DNA of 64,000 nucleotides from Cervus elaphus. Lineage: Eukaryota > Chordata > Mammalia > Artiodactyla > Cervidae. Both the position numbers and the translations under genes were made by a program. A model generated the notes under the pieces. That model saw nothing but the letters and a program-made list of their open reading frames with translations. It ran no database searches and was not told the origin of the DNA. Numbering within the stretch: position 1 is the stretch's first letter; every line of letters starts with the position of its first letter. This document shows positions 35,021-46,749 of this stretch, piece after piece. Where the stretch lies: NCBI RefSeq assembly GCF_910594005.1, contig NC_057848.1:139696155-139760154 (forward strand), given 5' to 3'.

Positions 35021-36700
35021 TTTCTCTAGTGAGTTTAGTGGCAGTTGAGAGCAGTGGGCACTTACTTCCTCCGAGGGGAGGCAATCATGCTCTGATCTCA
35101 GAACTAACTTTTTTTCCTCAAAATTTTGGCAAGTGTCTTGATCAAAGAGAACCTGTGACTTTGGAGCTTGACATAGATTAAATTTGTCAGGTTTTTCTGA
35201 CTGCTTTAATTGCTAGGCCATAAGGTTAGATTGTGTATTTTCCATTTTCAGAAACACTATTTTTCATAATGCTAGGCTACTATCTGGACCTCAGATGTGT
35301 TTGCATTTTGCCAGTTAATATTTTCCTGTAACATGTCATAGTGCTCTGATCTGACACCATTTCTGAAGCTTGTGCTTAGAGGCTATTTGGGAAGTCATTT
35401 CTAGCTCTGAATGCCTTTCCATGTTGTTGCCAGTCTATGGTGACAGCCACAGTTTTCTGTCTTTGCTGGGGAATGTCCCCTAGTCATTTTTCCTTTTACT
35501 TCTCTTAGTTTCCAATGGAAATCGTGTAGTCTGAGACTCCTGAAGGTTTTCAAAGGTGGTCCATTTGGCTTTTTAAACCAAAGGAAGGTATCTCCAGGCC
35601 CAATCAATAGGTGTTTACGTTGATATAAAGGGGAATCCAGGAGAACAGGCTCCTAGAACAATTCTAAATTGTTCGGTAAAGCTTCTCTTTCCTTTCAGAG
35701 GTCAGAAAAGCCTTTGACGATGGCCTGTAATTCAAAGTAAAACCAAGGTCCCTAGGTTTCATCTGTAAGAGATGGGGGCATTGTGAACTTTATGGTTACA
35801 AGAAGTTGAGAGGCTAGGGTATGACTGATGGAGGATATCCTGGGGGAAAAAGGATTCAGAAGAGGACTAGGAGGGAAATATTTGGGTGTCAGGGGGGTAA
35901 TTTAGGCTGCTTGTTGGATTGGAAAAATGTTTTCTGTAGAAATTGCTTAAGAGCCTCAGACTTTGAGGGAGGCTTGAATTATTTAGCCATTTTTCAGCTT
36001 CTTCTGACCAAGAGAAGTAAGGAGAACCCTTTGGGTTCAAGATTTTTGTATCCTTTACTCTGGGGCTGCTTTTAGGTGGATTAATTTGGGGAAACCCCAG
36101 AGGAGCTACTGCAGCTCAGAGGTTTAGTAAACTTTGCCAGGGAGAAAGGAAGTGGATAGTATTAGAGTAGAGTGGTTAAGCATGTAGCCTGCAAGAGCTT
36201 GAGGAGGAGGAGGGAGTCTAACCATTTAAGAATACTCTATGTTCTTGACTAATGATAGCTTTATACTTATGAAGAGAGAGGTCTGGGACTAGTTTCTGTT
36301 TGCCTGAGACTCAATACAAGTTCTAGAGTATATTTGATTCTTTTTTAAAAATTTATTTGGCTGCACCAGGTCTTAGTTGCAGCATGCAGGATCTTTATTT
36401 GCAGCATGTGGGATCTAGCTCCCTGACCAGGGATCAAACCCAGGCCCCCTGCATTGGGAGCACAGAATCTTAGCAACTGGACCACCAGCAAAGTCCCTAT
36501 AGTTGATTCTTATCAAGATCTCTTCTCACCATGCTTGGATAGATATTTATCCAGAGTTCTGGAATCTGGAATCAGATTCACCACTGGATACCCAAATAAG
36601 CAGGCAAATTGGAGACAAAAGGCCCCGGTGCATGCTGAGATATCGTTGTCATGTCTGAGGGTCTGATGGTGACTCCAATCCAGATTTAAGTTACCACACA
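35021..36700 (-). other. Probable ERV gag/leader region, unrecognisable
   Basis: Position implies gag, but no zinc knuckle or capsid homology motif could be read. Open frames at 35,607-35,401 and 36,701-36,513 show no decisive motif. Confidence 0.35.
36343..36502 (-). mobile_element. CHR-type SINE, antisense
   Basis: tggctgcaccaggtcttagt, ccctgaccagggatcaaacc and ctggaccaccagcaaagtcc mark an antisense CHR/ART-type SINE. The 9-bp target duplication ttgattctt is at 36,334-36,342 and 36,503-36,511. Confidence 0.88.
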
Positions 36701-36714
36701 AGAAATTGTTAAAG

Positions 36715-37100
36715 GGGACCAGAGCTCGATACTAGTTACAAGTTGCCAACTTTTTTCAAAAACTATTGCAACTTTTTTCAAAAACTATTGCAATAGAGAT
36801 AAAAGATGAATTCAGTATAGAAATGAGTTCAATTACAAATACAAATGGGAATTTGTAGACAAAGAACAAAGTGACAGGGTCAGTGGGTGAAGAATTACTA
36901 TGAGGAGACATCAAGGGTAGGGGGATTTTTCAAAGTTGACTTAACAGGATTCTTGCTGAAGGCAGGTCAAGGTGATGAAGGGTAGAGGATTCTCTCTAAA
37001 TTAACTTAGCAGGATTGGACTCAGTAAGCATCGATGTGGAAGCCCAACATCAAATCCCAGCTGAGAAAAGGGCACAGAGGAACCTGTCTAAAGTTTGGTC
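36715..37100 (-). repeat. Possible 5' LTR of the antisense ERV
   Basis: The minus strand has LTR-like order. It has U3-like text, a tctacaaattcccatttg block, then attgcaatagtttttgaaa, resembling a degraded polyadenylation region. The last block is perfectly duplicated in tandem (36,747-36,790). No second LTR was found, so this is inferred from position and architecture. Confidence 0.4.
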
Positions 37101-37990
37101 AAGAACAGTCTTTGTCACCTCCCTCCAATTACATTTCAACAAAGATAGCCCTATTCACATCCCTACTCTAAGCTTAGTGTTCTGTGCAATTTCAGATTCA
37201 GGCCATTTTGATCTGTAGTAGACTACAGAACACAGGAAATCTGCCAGTTATCTCTTCAATACAAAAATCACTGAGAAAGCTATTAAGCATCCCTATTCCA
37301 TTAGTGGTATCTCCAGCATTAGCTTCAGCAGATGTTGGCCTAATAGGTATCCTACTGAGCATTATAATGTAAGGAACATCACAAGGAGGAACAGATAATT
37401 TCTGTAAGTATCTATCATCACATACTGGGTCTGCAATTCAATCAGAGTATAATCCTTTTGTATTAGGGTTGTTATTTTTAAAAACTTCTACCGTATTAAC
37501 TCCCCCAACCGTGCCCCCTCCCACCAAAACACACACAAGCCCTTAGTAATTAAAAACAAAAGCTCTATTTCAGATGTTTTGTTCATTTGTGTTTTTAGGT
37601 AACTTGTTTGAACAAAGGAGTCCATGGCTAAAAATATCAATCAATAAAATAGAAATTTTTCAAAACACCAGGTGAAGAAGGAGAATCTCCTGGACACCAT
37701 GTCAACTCCAATTAAAAAGGACTGTTGGGGCTGTGTAAAAATAATCTTGGCATAGATGTGTGCAGAACTTTACAAGTGTGAAAAGGTCACTAAGACAAGG
37801 TAGTGCCAACAAAACAAGAGAAAATGAGCTTTGGAACCAGGTCCGCTGGTTTTTCAACCAGGGGCTGCAATACCCATCTTAAGGGGTACTTAAAAATTCA
37901 CGGGGGCATGTTTAGTAGGGTATTACAGACATTGAAAGCCTTGGAGGAGAAGTACTAAAACTTCCCATCCCTATGACGCCACAGATTGGC
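37101..37990. other. Unassigned sequence
   Basis: No gene or repeat identified. Short open frames at 37,015-37,372 have no motif. Confidence 0.45.
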
Positions 37991-37999
37991 CCTGGTGTC

Positions 38000-39290
38000 G
38001 GGCAGGTACCTCTTCACTCTTCATTGTTCACTGTCCTCCTCACCTAAATATGCCAACTTTGAAGCTCATGACAACATGAATCTTCCTCCTCTTCCTTGAT
38101 ACTATCGTTTTAAAGACATCATAATAACTCCCTCTGAGCAACTAGTTCAAAGCCACTTTCCTGTACCACCCCTGCCATGGTTCTCCATGACTTCAACATC
38201 CCCTGGAATGAGGCATCTCAGCACCACTGCCTCTTGGGCTGTTACACTCTCTCCACGCTTTTCACTTTCTCTACACTTTCAATGCAACATTAATCCTTAG
38301 TCCTCACCTCACTTAACTTGTGTCCATCATCTGCTGCAGTCCATCACCCCTCCTTTCTTGAACCACTGGGCTCACATCACCCTAAGAGCATCACTCTTTC
38401 TAGGATTTCCTCGTCTGTTACTGCCACTCTTTCTTGGATTTCATTAGTTATCCCTCGTCCTTTCCCTAATGTTTAAACACTGGAATGTCCCAGGGCTTCA
38501 CTTCAGAGTTTTGTTTTATCCACATTCTATCTCTAGGTGATTTCACCAGTCTAATGACTTTACTCTGGAGAATTCAAAACTCCTCCTTCCAGTCTAGGCC
38601 TCTTTCCTGAACTTCAGGCTCATATAACAGTTACCTACTTAACATCACTATTTCTATGCTAATATTCATCTTAATCAATAACATGTCCAAAAACAGATTC
38701 TTGAGTTTTTTCCCCAAAGTGACTTTTTAAATAAAGTCCTCCCATCTCAGTAAATGGTAATTTTATTGTTGTATTATTTCAGGGCAAGAAACTTTAAGCA
38801 AACTTTGATGCTTCCCACTTGATTTGTTAGCAAATTTGTCGCCATAATCTACAAAACAGAAGCAAAATTTAAGTATTTCACTACTACCACTACTGCCATC
38901 TTGGTCTTACCACCAACATCTTCAGCCTGGATTACTGTGAAGTTTCTTCAGTGATCTTTTTCTACTCTGTCTATTCTTGGAGAAGCCAAAGTGATTCTTT
39001 TAAAGTGTAAGTTTCCACTATTTATTTGACCAGTTCACCTCATAGATTCCTTTCTCCTGGAAGCTCCTAAAACCCTAAATTTCTGCAGCATTTATTTAGT
39101 TGTTGATATATGCTATCTTTCCATATTTCAATGGGTTCTGTTTTTATAGGTATTTGTCTATATGGTTCATTTCCCCAAGTAGATTCTCAAGCTACTTGAA
39201 TACAGGAGCTATTTGTTAACACTTCTTTGTCTTAACACTTCTTCGTGTTCCCCATTAGATATGTAACAAACTTAGAGACTCAGTATCTTC
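38000..39290 (+). repeat. Fossil L2 LINE (RT to 3' end)
   Basis: In L2 order: the apurinic/endonuclease-RT linker area (tccatgacttcaacatcccc), the RT palm neighbourhood (aatgtcccagggcttcactt, tctaggtgatttcaccagtc), aacatgtccaaaaacagattc, then cttcagcctggattactgtg, agccaaagtgattcttttaa and the tail near 39,185 (agctacttgaatacaggagc). The RT catalytic loop has lost its reading frame. At about 1.3 kb it is the longest ancient LINE here. Confidence 0.7.
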
Positions 39291-39294
39291 AGTT

Positions 39295-41576
39295 GTTGTT
39301 GTTCAGTCACTAAGTTGTGTGGACTCTTTCTGACCCCATGACTAGAGCAAGCCAGGCTTCCCTGTCCTTCACCATCTCCTGGAGCCTGCTCAAATTCATG
39401 TCCATTGAGTCAGTGATGCCATCCAACCATCTCATCCTCTGTCGCATACTTCTTCTCCTGCTCTCAATCTTTCCCAGCATCAGGGTCTTTTCCAATGAGT
39501 CAACTCTTCGCATTATGTGGTCAAAGTACTGAAGCTTCAACAGCAGTCCTTCCAATGAATATTCAGAGTTGATTTCCTTTAGGATTGATCGGTTTGATCT
39601 CCTTGCTGTCCAAGGGACTCTCAAGCGCCTTCTCCAGCACCACAATTCAAAAGCATCAGTTCTTCGTTACAGTCCAACTCTCACATCCATACACAACTAC
39701 TGGAAAAAACATAGCTTTGATTATATGGACCTTTGTGAGCAAAGTGATGCCTTTATGTTAATACACCACATAGATTTGTCACAACTTTTCTTCCAAGAAT
39801 CAAGCGTCTTTTAATTTCATGACTGTGGTCACTGTCTGCGGTGATTTTGGAGTCCAAGAAAATAAAATATGGCATTGTTTCCCTTTTATCCCCATCTATT
39901 TGCCATGAAGTGATGGGGCCAGATGCCATGATCTTAGTTTTTTTAATGTTGAGTTTTAAGCTAGCTCTCCTCTTTCACTCTCCTCTTTCACCTCATCACG
40001 AGGCTCTTTAGTTCCTCTTTGCTTTCTGCCATTAGAGTGGTATCATCTGCATATCTGAGCTTGTTGATATTTTTCCCAGCAATCTTGATTCCAGCTTATG
40101 ATTCATCCAGCCCAGCATTTCACATGATGTACACTGTATATAAATTAAACAGGGTGACAATATACAGCCTTGACATACTCCTTTCCCAATTTTGAATCAG
40201 TCTGTGGTTCCATGTCTGGTTCTAACTATTGCTTTTGACCTGCATACAGGTTTCTCAAGAGGCAGGTAAGGTGGTCCCATTGCTTTAAGAATTTTCCACT
40301 GTTTGTTGTGATCTACACAGTCAAAGGCTTTAGCACAGTCAATGAAGCAGATGTTTTCCTGAAATTCTCTTGCTTTTCTAAGATCCATTGTATGTTAGCA
40401 ATTTGATATCTGTTTCCTCTTCCTTTTCTAAATCTAGCTTGTACATCTGGAAGTTCTCAGTTCACATACTGCTGAAGCCTAGCTTGAAGGATTTCGAGTG
40501 TTACCTTGCTAGTGTGTGAATTGAGTACAGTTGTGTGGTAGTTTGAACATTCTGTGGCATTGCCCTTCTTTGGGATTGGAAGCACCCTAACCTTTTCTAG
40601 TCCTGTGGCCACTGCTGAGTTTTTCAAATTTGGTGGCATATTGAGTGTAGCACTTTAACAGCATTCTTTTAGGATTTGAAGTAGTTCAGCTGGAATTCCA
40701 TCACCTCCACTAGCTTTGTTCATAGTGATGCTTCCTAAGGCCCACTTGACTTCACATTCCAGGATGTCTGGCTCTAGGTGAGTGATCACACCATAGTGGT
40801 TATCTGGGTCATTAAGATCTTTTTTGTATACTTCTTCTGTGTATTCTTGCCATCTCTTCTTAATCTTTTCTGCTTCTATTAGATCCTTGCCATTTCTGTC
40901 CTTTACTGTGCTCATCTTTGCATGAAATGTTCCCTTGGTATCTCCAGTTTCCTTGAAGAGATCTCTAATCTTTCTCATTCAATTATTTTCCTCTATCTCT
41001 TTGTATTGTTCACTTAAGAAGGTTTTCTTATCTCTCTGTTATTCTCTGGAACTCTGCATTTGGTTGGATATATCTTTCCCTTTCTCCTTTGCCTTTCACT
41101 TCTCTTCTTTTCTCAGCTATTAGTAAGGTCTCCTTAGGCGACCACTTTGCATTCTTGCATTTCTCTTTCTTGGCGATGGTTTTGGTCACCACCTTCTGTA
41201 CAATATTATGAACCTCTGTCCACAGTTCTTCAGACACTCTGTCTACTAGATCTAATCCCTTGAATCTATTCATCACCTCCACTGTATAATCATAAGGGAT
41301 TTGATTTAGGTCATACCTGAGTGGCCCTAGTCGTTTTCCCTGCTGCTGCTGCTTAGTCACTCTGTTGTCCAACCCTGTGCGAGCCCATGGACTGTGGCCC
41401 ACCAGTCTCCTCTATCCATGGGATTCTCCAGGCAAGAACACTGGAGTGGGTTGCCATTTCCTTCTCCAGGGGATATTCCCAACCCAGGGATCGAACCCAG
41501 GTCTCCTGCACTGCAGGCAGATTCTTTACCATTGAGCCACCAGGGTTTTCCCTACTTTCTTCAATTTAAGTCTGAA
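39295..41576 (-). mobile_element. Long BovB copy, antisense (2.1 kb, RT present)
   Basis: It reads right to left from a linker (RYDLNQIPYDYTVEVMNRF, about 41,300), through RT fingers (NKASGGDGIPAELLQILKE, about 40,700) and the AFDCVDHNKQWKIL block (about 40,310), to the YADD catalytic box (40,042-40,053) and the 3' tail at 39,295. Stops and frameshifts divide the ORF into at least five pieces, and the endonuclease domain is missing. A Bov-A SINE at 41,342-41,544 interrupts it. Confidence 0.92.
41342..41544 (-). mobile_element. Bov-A2 SINE inside BovB, antisense
   Basis: Starts with a (TGC)n tail and ends at attgagccaccaggg. The 9-bp target duplication gttttccct (41,333-41,341 and 41,545-41,553) marks it, and BovB text resumes as actttcttcaatttaagtc. 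Confidence 0.92.
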
Positions 41577-41583
41577 TGTGGAG

Positions 41584-41639
41584 TCTGCCCAAATGTGGGA
41601 TCTGTGGAGTCTGCTCTGCAGACACCACATTTGGGCAGA
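41584..41639. repeat. Inverted repeat, 15-bp perfect arms
   Basis: tctgcccaaatgtgg (41,584-41,598) and its exact reverse complement (41,625-41,639) enclose 26 nt. The loop itself contains gtctgctctgcagac, a smaller palindrome. It lies just outside the BovB 5' break. Confidence 0.9.
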
Positions 41640-41724
41640 GTCCACAAATGTGAGAATGATAAGCCTTCCTCCTCCTCTTTGTAATTCCCACACCATCTAT
41701 GTGTGCCATACATGAGCACACAGG

Positions 41725-41725
41725 G

Positions 41726-41761
<36 letters not shown>
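41725..41761. repeat. (CA)n microsatellite
   Basis: About 18 uninterrupted CA units. Cysteine/valine-rich open frames across it are artefacts. Confidence 0.97.
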
Positions 41762-41762
<1 letters not shown>

Positions 41763-41769
41763 AGCATGG

Positions 41770-43199
41770 GGTTTGCCTCCAACCCTAGAAACAGCCATCT
41801 GAGTCATCTGCAGGAAGCCAGCCAGGAAGCATCTGACCCACCAACTGCAGTGAAAATATGGTTGAGTTACTTGGCCTCTCTGAGCCTCAGTTTCCTCTAG
41901 ATGGGGATGTCTTAAGTTCTTGAAATTCCAATATTGTGACCATAACTCTAGCATATCATTTTCCCCATAAAGGATGGTAACATGTAAGGAAAACAAAAAT
42001 TAATTTCTGAAAACTCTCAATGATTCTATAAATACAGGACACATTTTGTGTAAATCTATTGAAATGAATTTTGCCACTTTCATACCCAATCTTACAGTAT
42101 ATTATAACTCTAGTGAGGTTAAAGATGAAATTAGCTGATTGTAATGAAGTGGAAGTAATGATGATAGAGGAATACCTGCTGAGTGTCTCTGGAATTGTAT
42201 TTCTCTTGAAAAGCTACACATTTCTGGAACTTCAATTAAAACAACTGTCCAATTTTCTCTAATACTTTCTTTTTAATTGGATGAGCATATTTTGCATAGG
42301 CCAGAGTATCCACTAAAGACATTTCAGAAGCCCCACACTTTTTTCCTTTACCTCATATAAACTGTAGGAGGCCCATTGACATCATGTATGAGAAATTGAA
42401 GCTATTGTTTCAACACTACACTATCTAATGCAACCAGCATGTTTGTTTTTCTCCTAAAAGTCAAATTAGACTAATTGCTTCGATTTTTATCCTCTCCCAT
42501 CATCGCCAATAGCTGACATCTTTAATTTCTGATGTACTTTCAAAACAAAACATTGATTTATTATTGCATATGGAACAAACAAGACAGAACATTGTTTTGC
42601 TAGGGATGCTCAAGGATAGGACAGGCTCAGTGACTTGTTACATCCCCCCCAGTTTGTGCAATTCAAATGCCTGTCTCTATTCAAGACACTCTGCTAGTAC
42701 AATGTCAGTGCTGCTCATGAATCCTTGAGCCTACACAAACCCTCTCTGTCAGTACTAGGGAACAAGTGTGTTGAAAATGGGAAGTCAGTTTAAAAGCAGG
42801 TATTTAAAAAAATTGTCTCACAAAGGAAATCTCGATCATTCTATCATTAAGAAATTAGGTCTGAACATAATGGCAAAAGTATAATAACACCTAAGATACT
42901 GTAGCTGTGTGATAGGGATCTGTGCAAAATCTGAATTAAGATTACAGGCTGGCTATGTATTTATAGCACATCTATTTTTCTGAGTCTGGGCTTCTCCTGT
43001 TTCTTCTCTGTGTTGCATTTTTGCTATCCTCTTCCCCTTACTGTGCTGCCTTGGTGGGATTCACAGGGTTCTACTTGAGGCCCCGTGAGCATTCTGAAGA
43101 GTCCTTTGTTCTCTCTTACTTTTACCTTCCTCAAGGCCAATGCCACTCCAGCTCAGGCTTGCTCCTCATTTGCCAGGGGCCCAGGATTCCAGTGGAGCC
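41770..43199. other. Unassigned sequence
   Basis: No gene or interspersed repeat recognised in about 1.4 kb. Confidence 0.45.
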
Positions 43200-43510
43200 T
43201 GGAGAAGCTTGCATACGTGCCTAATCTCAGAGGAGATGAAATCAAGCAGGACCCTGAGGAGCCCTCCCAAGGACAAATCCTTTCCGTGTCCCCTGTTTCT
43301 TGTTTGTTGGAAATAGGCTTCATTCAGCCTCCCTGAGCTTCCCTAAGTTCCAAAGCTCAAACAGTTGCTAATCAAGGAAGAAAGGGGATGCAGAAAAGAG
43401 GAGAGGAGTAATCAAGAAACAATAGTGCAGAGATTAAAGCAAGGCCCTGGTTCCACCTCAATAAATTTACATAACAATATCTGAGTTAGTCGGCAGGAAC
43501 TAAGGCCTCT

Positions 43511-43739
43511 GGGGAAAGGGGGCTTTCCCAGTGGCTCAGGGGCAAAGAATTCACCTTCAGTGCAGGAGAGACAGGAGAGGCTGGTTTGATCCCTGGGTGG
43601 GAAAGACCCCCTGGAAAAGGAAATAGCAACCCACTCCAGTATTCTTGCCTGGAGAATCCCAAGGACAGAGGAGCCTGGTGGGCTGCTGTCTATGGGGTTG
43701 CAAAGAGTCGGACACGACTGAGCGACTGAGCTTGAGCCC
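43511..43739 (+). mobile_element. Bov-tA2 SINE inside LTR A
   Basis: Sense copy beginning ggctttcccagtggctcag and ending gactgagcgactgagcttg. The 9-bp target duplication aaggcctct is at 43,502-43,510 and 43,740-43,748, so the first few bases belong to the insert. Confidence 0.9.
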
Positions 43740-43832
43740 AAGGCCTCTACTTAGGTAGAGGATGGGAATTTCAGGCTGAGCACAAGATCCCTGGAACACC
43801 ACCCTGTTACCTCACCACCAATGAACCAGACT

Positions 43833-44896
43833 ACCCTAAAGCCTTTTACTATGTGGAGTACAACAAACTGTGAAAAATTCTTAGAGAGATAGGAATACCA
43901 GACCACATCACCTGTCTCCTGAGAAACCTGTAGGCAGATCAAAAAGCAACAGTTAGAAACGGACAGGGAACAACAGACTGGTTCCAAAATTGGGAAAGGA
44001 GTATGTCAAGGCTGTATAGTTTCACCCTGCTTATTTAACTTAAATGCAGAGTACATCATGCGAAATGCTGGGCTGGATGAACCTCAAGCCGGAATCAAGA
44101 TTCCCAGGAGAAATATCAATAACCTCAGATATGCAGATGACACCACCCTTATGGCAGAAAGTGAAGAAGAACTAAAGAGCCTCTTGATGAAAGTGAAAGA
44201 GGAGAGTGAAAAAGCTGGCTTAAAACTCAACATTCAAAAAACTAAGATGGCATCTGGTCCCATCACTTCATGGCAAATAGATGGGGAAACAAGGGAAACA
44301 GTGACAGATTTTATTTTCTTGGACTCCAAAATCACTGCGGATGGTGACTATAGCCATGAAATAAAAAGATCTGTGCTCCTTGAAAGAAAAGCTATGACAA
44401 ACCTAGACAGCATATTAAAAAACAGAGACATTACTTAGCCAACAAAGGTCCATATAGTCAAAGTTATGGTTTTTCCAGCAGTCATGTATAGATAGGAGAG
44501 TTGGACCATAAAGAAGGCTGAGTGCTGAAGAACTGAGGCTTTTGAACTGTGGTTCAGGAGAAGACTCTTGAGAATCCCTTGGACTGCAAAGAATTCAAAC
44601 CAGTCAATCCTAAAGAAAATCAGTCCTGAATATTCATTGGGAGGACAGATGCTGAAGCTGAATCTCCAAAACTCTGGCCACCTAATGTGAAAACCCAACT
44701 CACTGGAAAAGACTCTGATGCTGGGAAAGACTGAAGGCAAGAGAAGAGGACAACAGAGGATGAGATGGTTGGATGGCATCACCAATTCAATGGACTTGAG
44801 TTTGAGCAAACTTCAGGAGATGGAGAAGGACAGGGAAACCTGGTGTGCTGCAGTCCATAGGGTCGCAAAGAGTAGGACACAACTGAGTGACTGAAC
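43833..44896 (+). mobile_element. BovB 3' half inside LTR A
   Basis: Sense BovB from inside RT to the 3' end. The 5' block is AFDCV-distal sequence (tatgtggagtacaacaaac) and the tail is gacacaactgagtgactgaac. LTR sequence continues after it. Confidence 0.92.
44058..44438 (+). pseudogene. BovB reverse transcriptase C-terminal fragment
   Basis: 127 codons remain open. They carry NLRYADDTTLMAESEEELKS, with the intact YADD polymerase box at 44,130-44,141, followed by the thumb-like SEKAGLKLNIQKTKMAS segment and the GDYSHEIKRS connection. Endonuclease and RT fingers are absent, so it is not a functional enzyme. Confidence 0.92.
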
Positions 44897-45060
44897 AATG
44901 TCCCCAAATGATCAAGTGCAATTAATTTCCCCCTTCTCCCTTTAAAAAACTTCCATGGTGGAACAGAAACTTTGGAGTTGGGTTTTGGACACAAGTCTAA
45001 CATTGCCCCAGGTTGCTGACCTCCTAAATAAAGCAAACTTTCCTTTCCATGTAACACTTG

Positions 45061-45555
45061 TCTCTTAAGCATTGGCTTTCCAGCAGTAAGTAGCCTAACC
45101 TCAGCTAGATAATGGAGAGAGTCATGGAACACTGTGCTACCGCTGCTAGTGACTTCTCCCCATGTGGTGATGACTGCTTTCACAAGCAGTAGGTATTACT
45201 GCATTTCAAGGGCAGACAACCACCACATCTGGCCTGAGACTAAGCCTACCAATCCACCAGTCTCTCACTTATATCAAGAGAGTAGTAATTGCAGTTTCTT
45301 CTAGGGGTAGGAAATGTGGTTCTCTACCCCAGGTTTCTGTCTGCCTTGCTCCCTCTTGGAAATCAGTCTAAATCACCCCTATTTCTAGTTAAAGCTTTCC
45401 TCCAAGTTCATTTAAGAGATTTGATTGAAATCTGATGTGACAGAAGTTTAATAAATGATGGCTATTACTTTTATTATTCATGCATATAGCCATTCATCAA
45501 TGATGGCTTTTTCCTCGGTTCCAGGCATATCCTTAATGTTCTGCTTGGATTTTGT
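45061..45555. other. Unassigned sequence
   Basis: No gene or repeat recognised downstream of LTR A. Confidence 0.45.
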
Positions 45556-45572
45556 TTAAAATATATATATAC

Positions 45573-45620
<48 letters not shown>
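45556..45620. repeat. (TA)n microsatellite
   Basis: Alternating tatata/tatatacata for about 65 bp. A separate poly(A) run of about 20 lies at 45,679-45,699. Confidence 0.95.
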
Positions 45621-45621
<1 letters not shown>

Positions 45622-45779
45622 AGAATGTATCAAGGAAGAACAAGAATTAGCTGCATAGCTCACTGATGTCCGTTGTTTAAAAAAAAAAAAAAAAAAAAGA
45701 CACAGGCCTCCAATGGAGTCACTTGTCCTGCTAAGCCCCATGTCGGCAAATCGCAACTTAATACCTAACATAATTGTAG

Positions 45780-46085
45780 TTTTAGTTATTATACAGAGGA
45801 ATTTTAAACCAATCAGTCTGGAATTTCCTGATCAACACTAGAAAGGTAATCTGCATGAGAGACTCTCATGCTTCCCCCAAAGGAAGACAACCTTGCCAGA
45901 AACAGTTCTTTCGTTGTTACTTTTGTCTCACTCCCATTCTGCCTCTAAAAATCTTCATTTTATAGAGCTCCTTGGAGCACCTTTCTACTTGGTAGATGTA
46001 ATGTTTCCTGATTCATGTATTATTGAATAAAGCAAGTCAGATCTTCAAATTTACTCAGTTGAGCTCCATTTTTTAATACCATAAA
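45780..46085 (+). repeat. Ancient LTR-like sequence
   Basis: Blocks ttctgcctctaaaaatcttc, agctccttggagcacctttc and tattgaataaagcaagtcag have the order of a TATA-like box, R and poly(A) signal of an old class I solo LTR. Borders uncertain. Confidence 0.45.
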
Positions 46086-46439
46086 CACTTTTTCCTCAAG
46101 ATCCCAGACTTGGTTTCTGTGCCTCAACTTTAAGAAATACAGAAGAATGGGTCACATTTTTCTAAAAAGAGTTGTTGTTTAGAATCATCCCAAATTTTAA
46201 ACTTCTGCTATAAATAACACAAAGCTTCCTTATTAATGAAGAGGGAGAGAACATATTACTCATAATTTGATTATTAAAAAAAAAAAAACACAGCAGATAC
46301 AGGAAAACATCTAAAAACTGAGTACAACTTGAAATTTTCTGAGATATTTACATTTATCTGGGCAATGTCCATTTGTAAGCGTGTCTCCTTCTCTGTACCG
46401 GGAAGAAATGGGTGACTCTAAAACTCTAGAAACTAAGGA

Positions 46440-46745
46440 GAAGGCGTGGCCTTAAATCTGTATAACAACCTTAGCCTTGTTTATTGTGATTTTCCTGGTT
46501 ACCTCCCACAACTGGCTTTCCACTCCTTCCCCCAATTTTCTTATGTGGAGCTAAAAATGGTATTTAAGCTGGTATCTTCGGCCATTTCAGAGTTAATCAG
46601 TTTGCTTGAGGCTCTCCCATGTATATATGGGGTATACATGTTATTAAACTTCTGTTTTTCTCTTTTTAATCTTTTATTACATGGTGTGTCAGCCAAGAAC
46701 CTAGACAAGTATAGGGAAAATTATTTTTCCTTCTGTAAATTAACA
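46440..46745 (+). repeat. Ancient LTR-like sequence
   Basis: aatggtatttaagctggtatc (TATA-like), ttattaaacttctgtttttc (poly(A) region) and a U5-like gtcagccaagaacctagac give LTR architecture similar to 1,650-2,170. The 106-codon frame here is not a gene. Confidence 0.45.
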
Positions 46746-46749
46746 TGTT

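Larger units (their letters stand above)
30600..37100 (-). mobile_element. Decayed antisense class I (gamma-like) ERV
   Basis: On the minus strand, protease, RT, RNase H and integrase signatures occur in normal pol order from right to left, spread over about 4.4 kb. Detectable frames are short and frameshifted. The provirus is split by an L1 (itself carrying a SINE) inside integrase and by a CHR-type SINE in the gag/leader area. No intact gene remains. I could not identify env or the distal LTR, and both outer limits are estimates. Confidence 0.75.
43200..45060 (+). repeat. LTR copy A, split by SINE and BovB
   Basis: LTR sequence at about 43,235-43,510, 43,740-43,832 and 44,897-45,060 matches copies B (48.9 kb) and C (49.7 kb). 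Shared blocks include ctgttt-ttgttggaaataggc, ccaaagctcaaacagttgc, aatagtgcag and caccaccctgttacctcacc. It ends with cctaaataaagcaaac as polyadenylation region. Two later insertions divide it. Family name unknown; class I-like. Confidence 0.7.

Noticed and set aside
41561..41996. Overlapping minus-strand frames with poly-CysVal runs
   Set aside because: Produced by translation of the (CA)n microsatellite.
45556..45771. Frame with IYIYIY and poly-Phe
   Set aside because: Translation of the (TA)n and poly(A) tracts.
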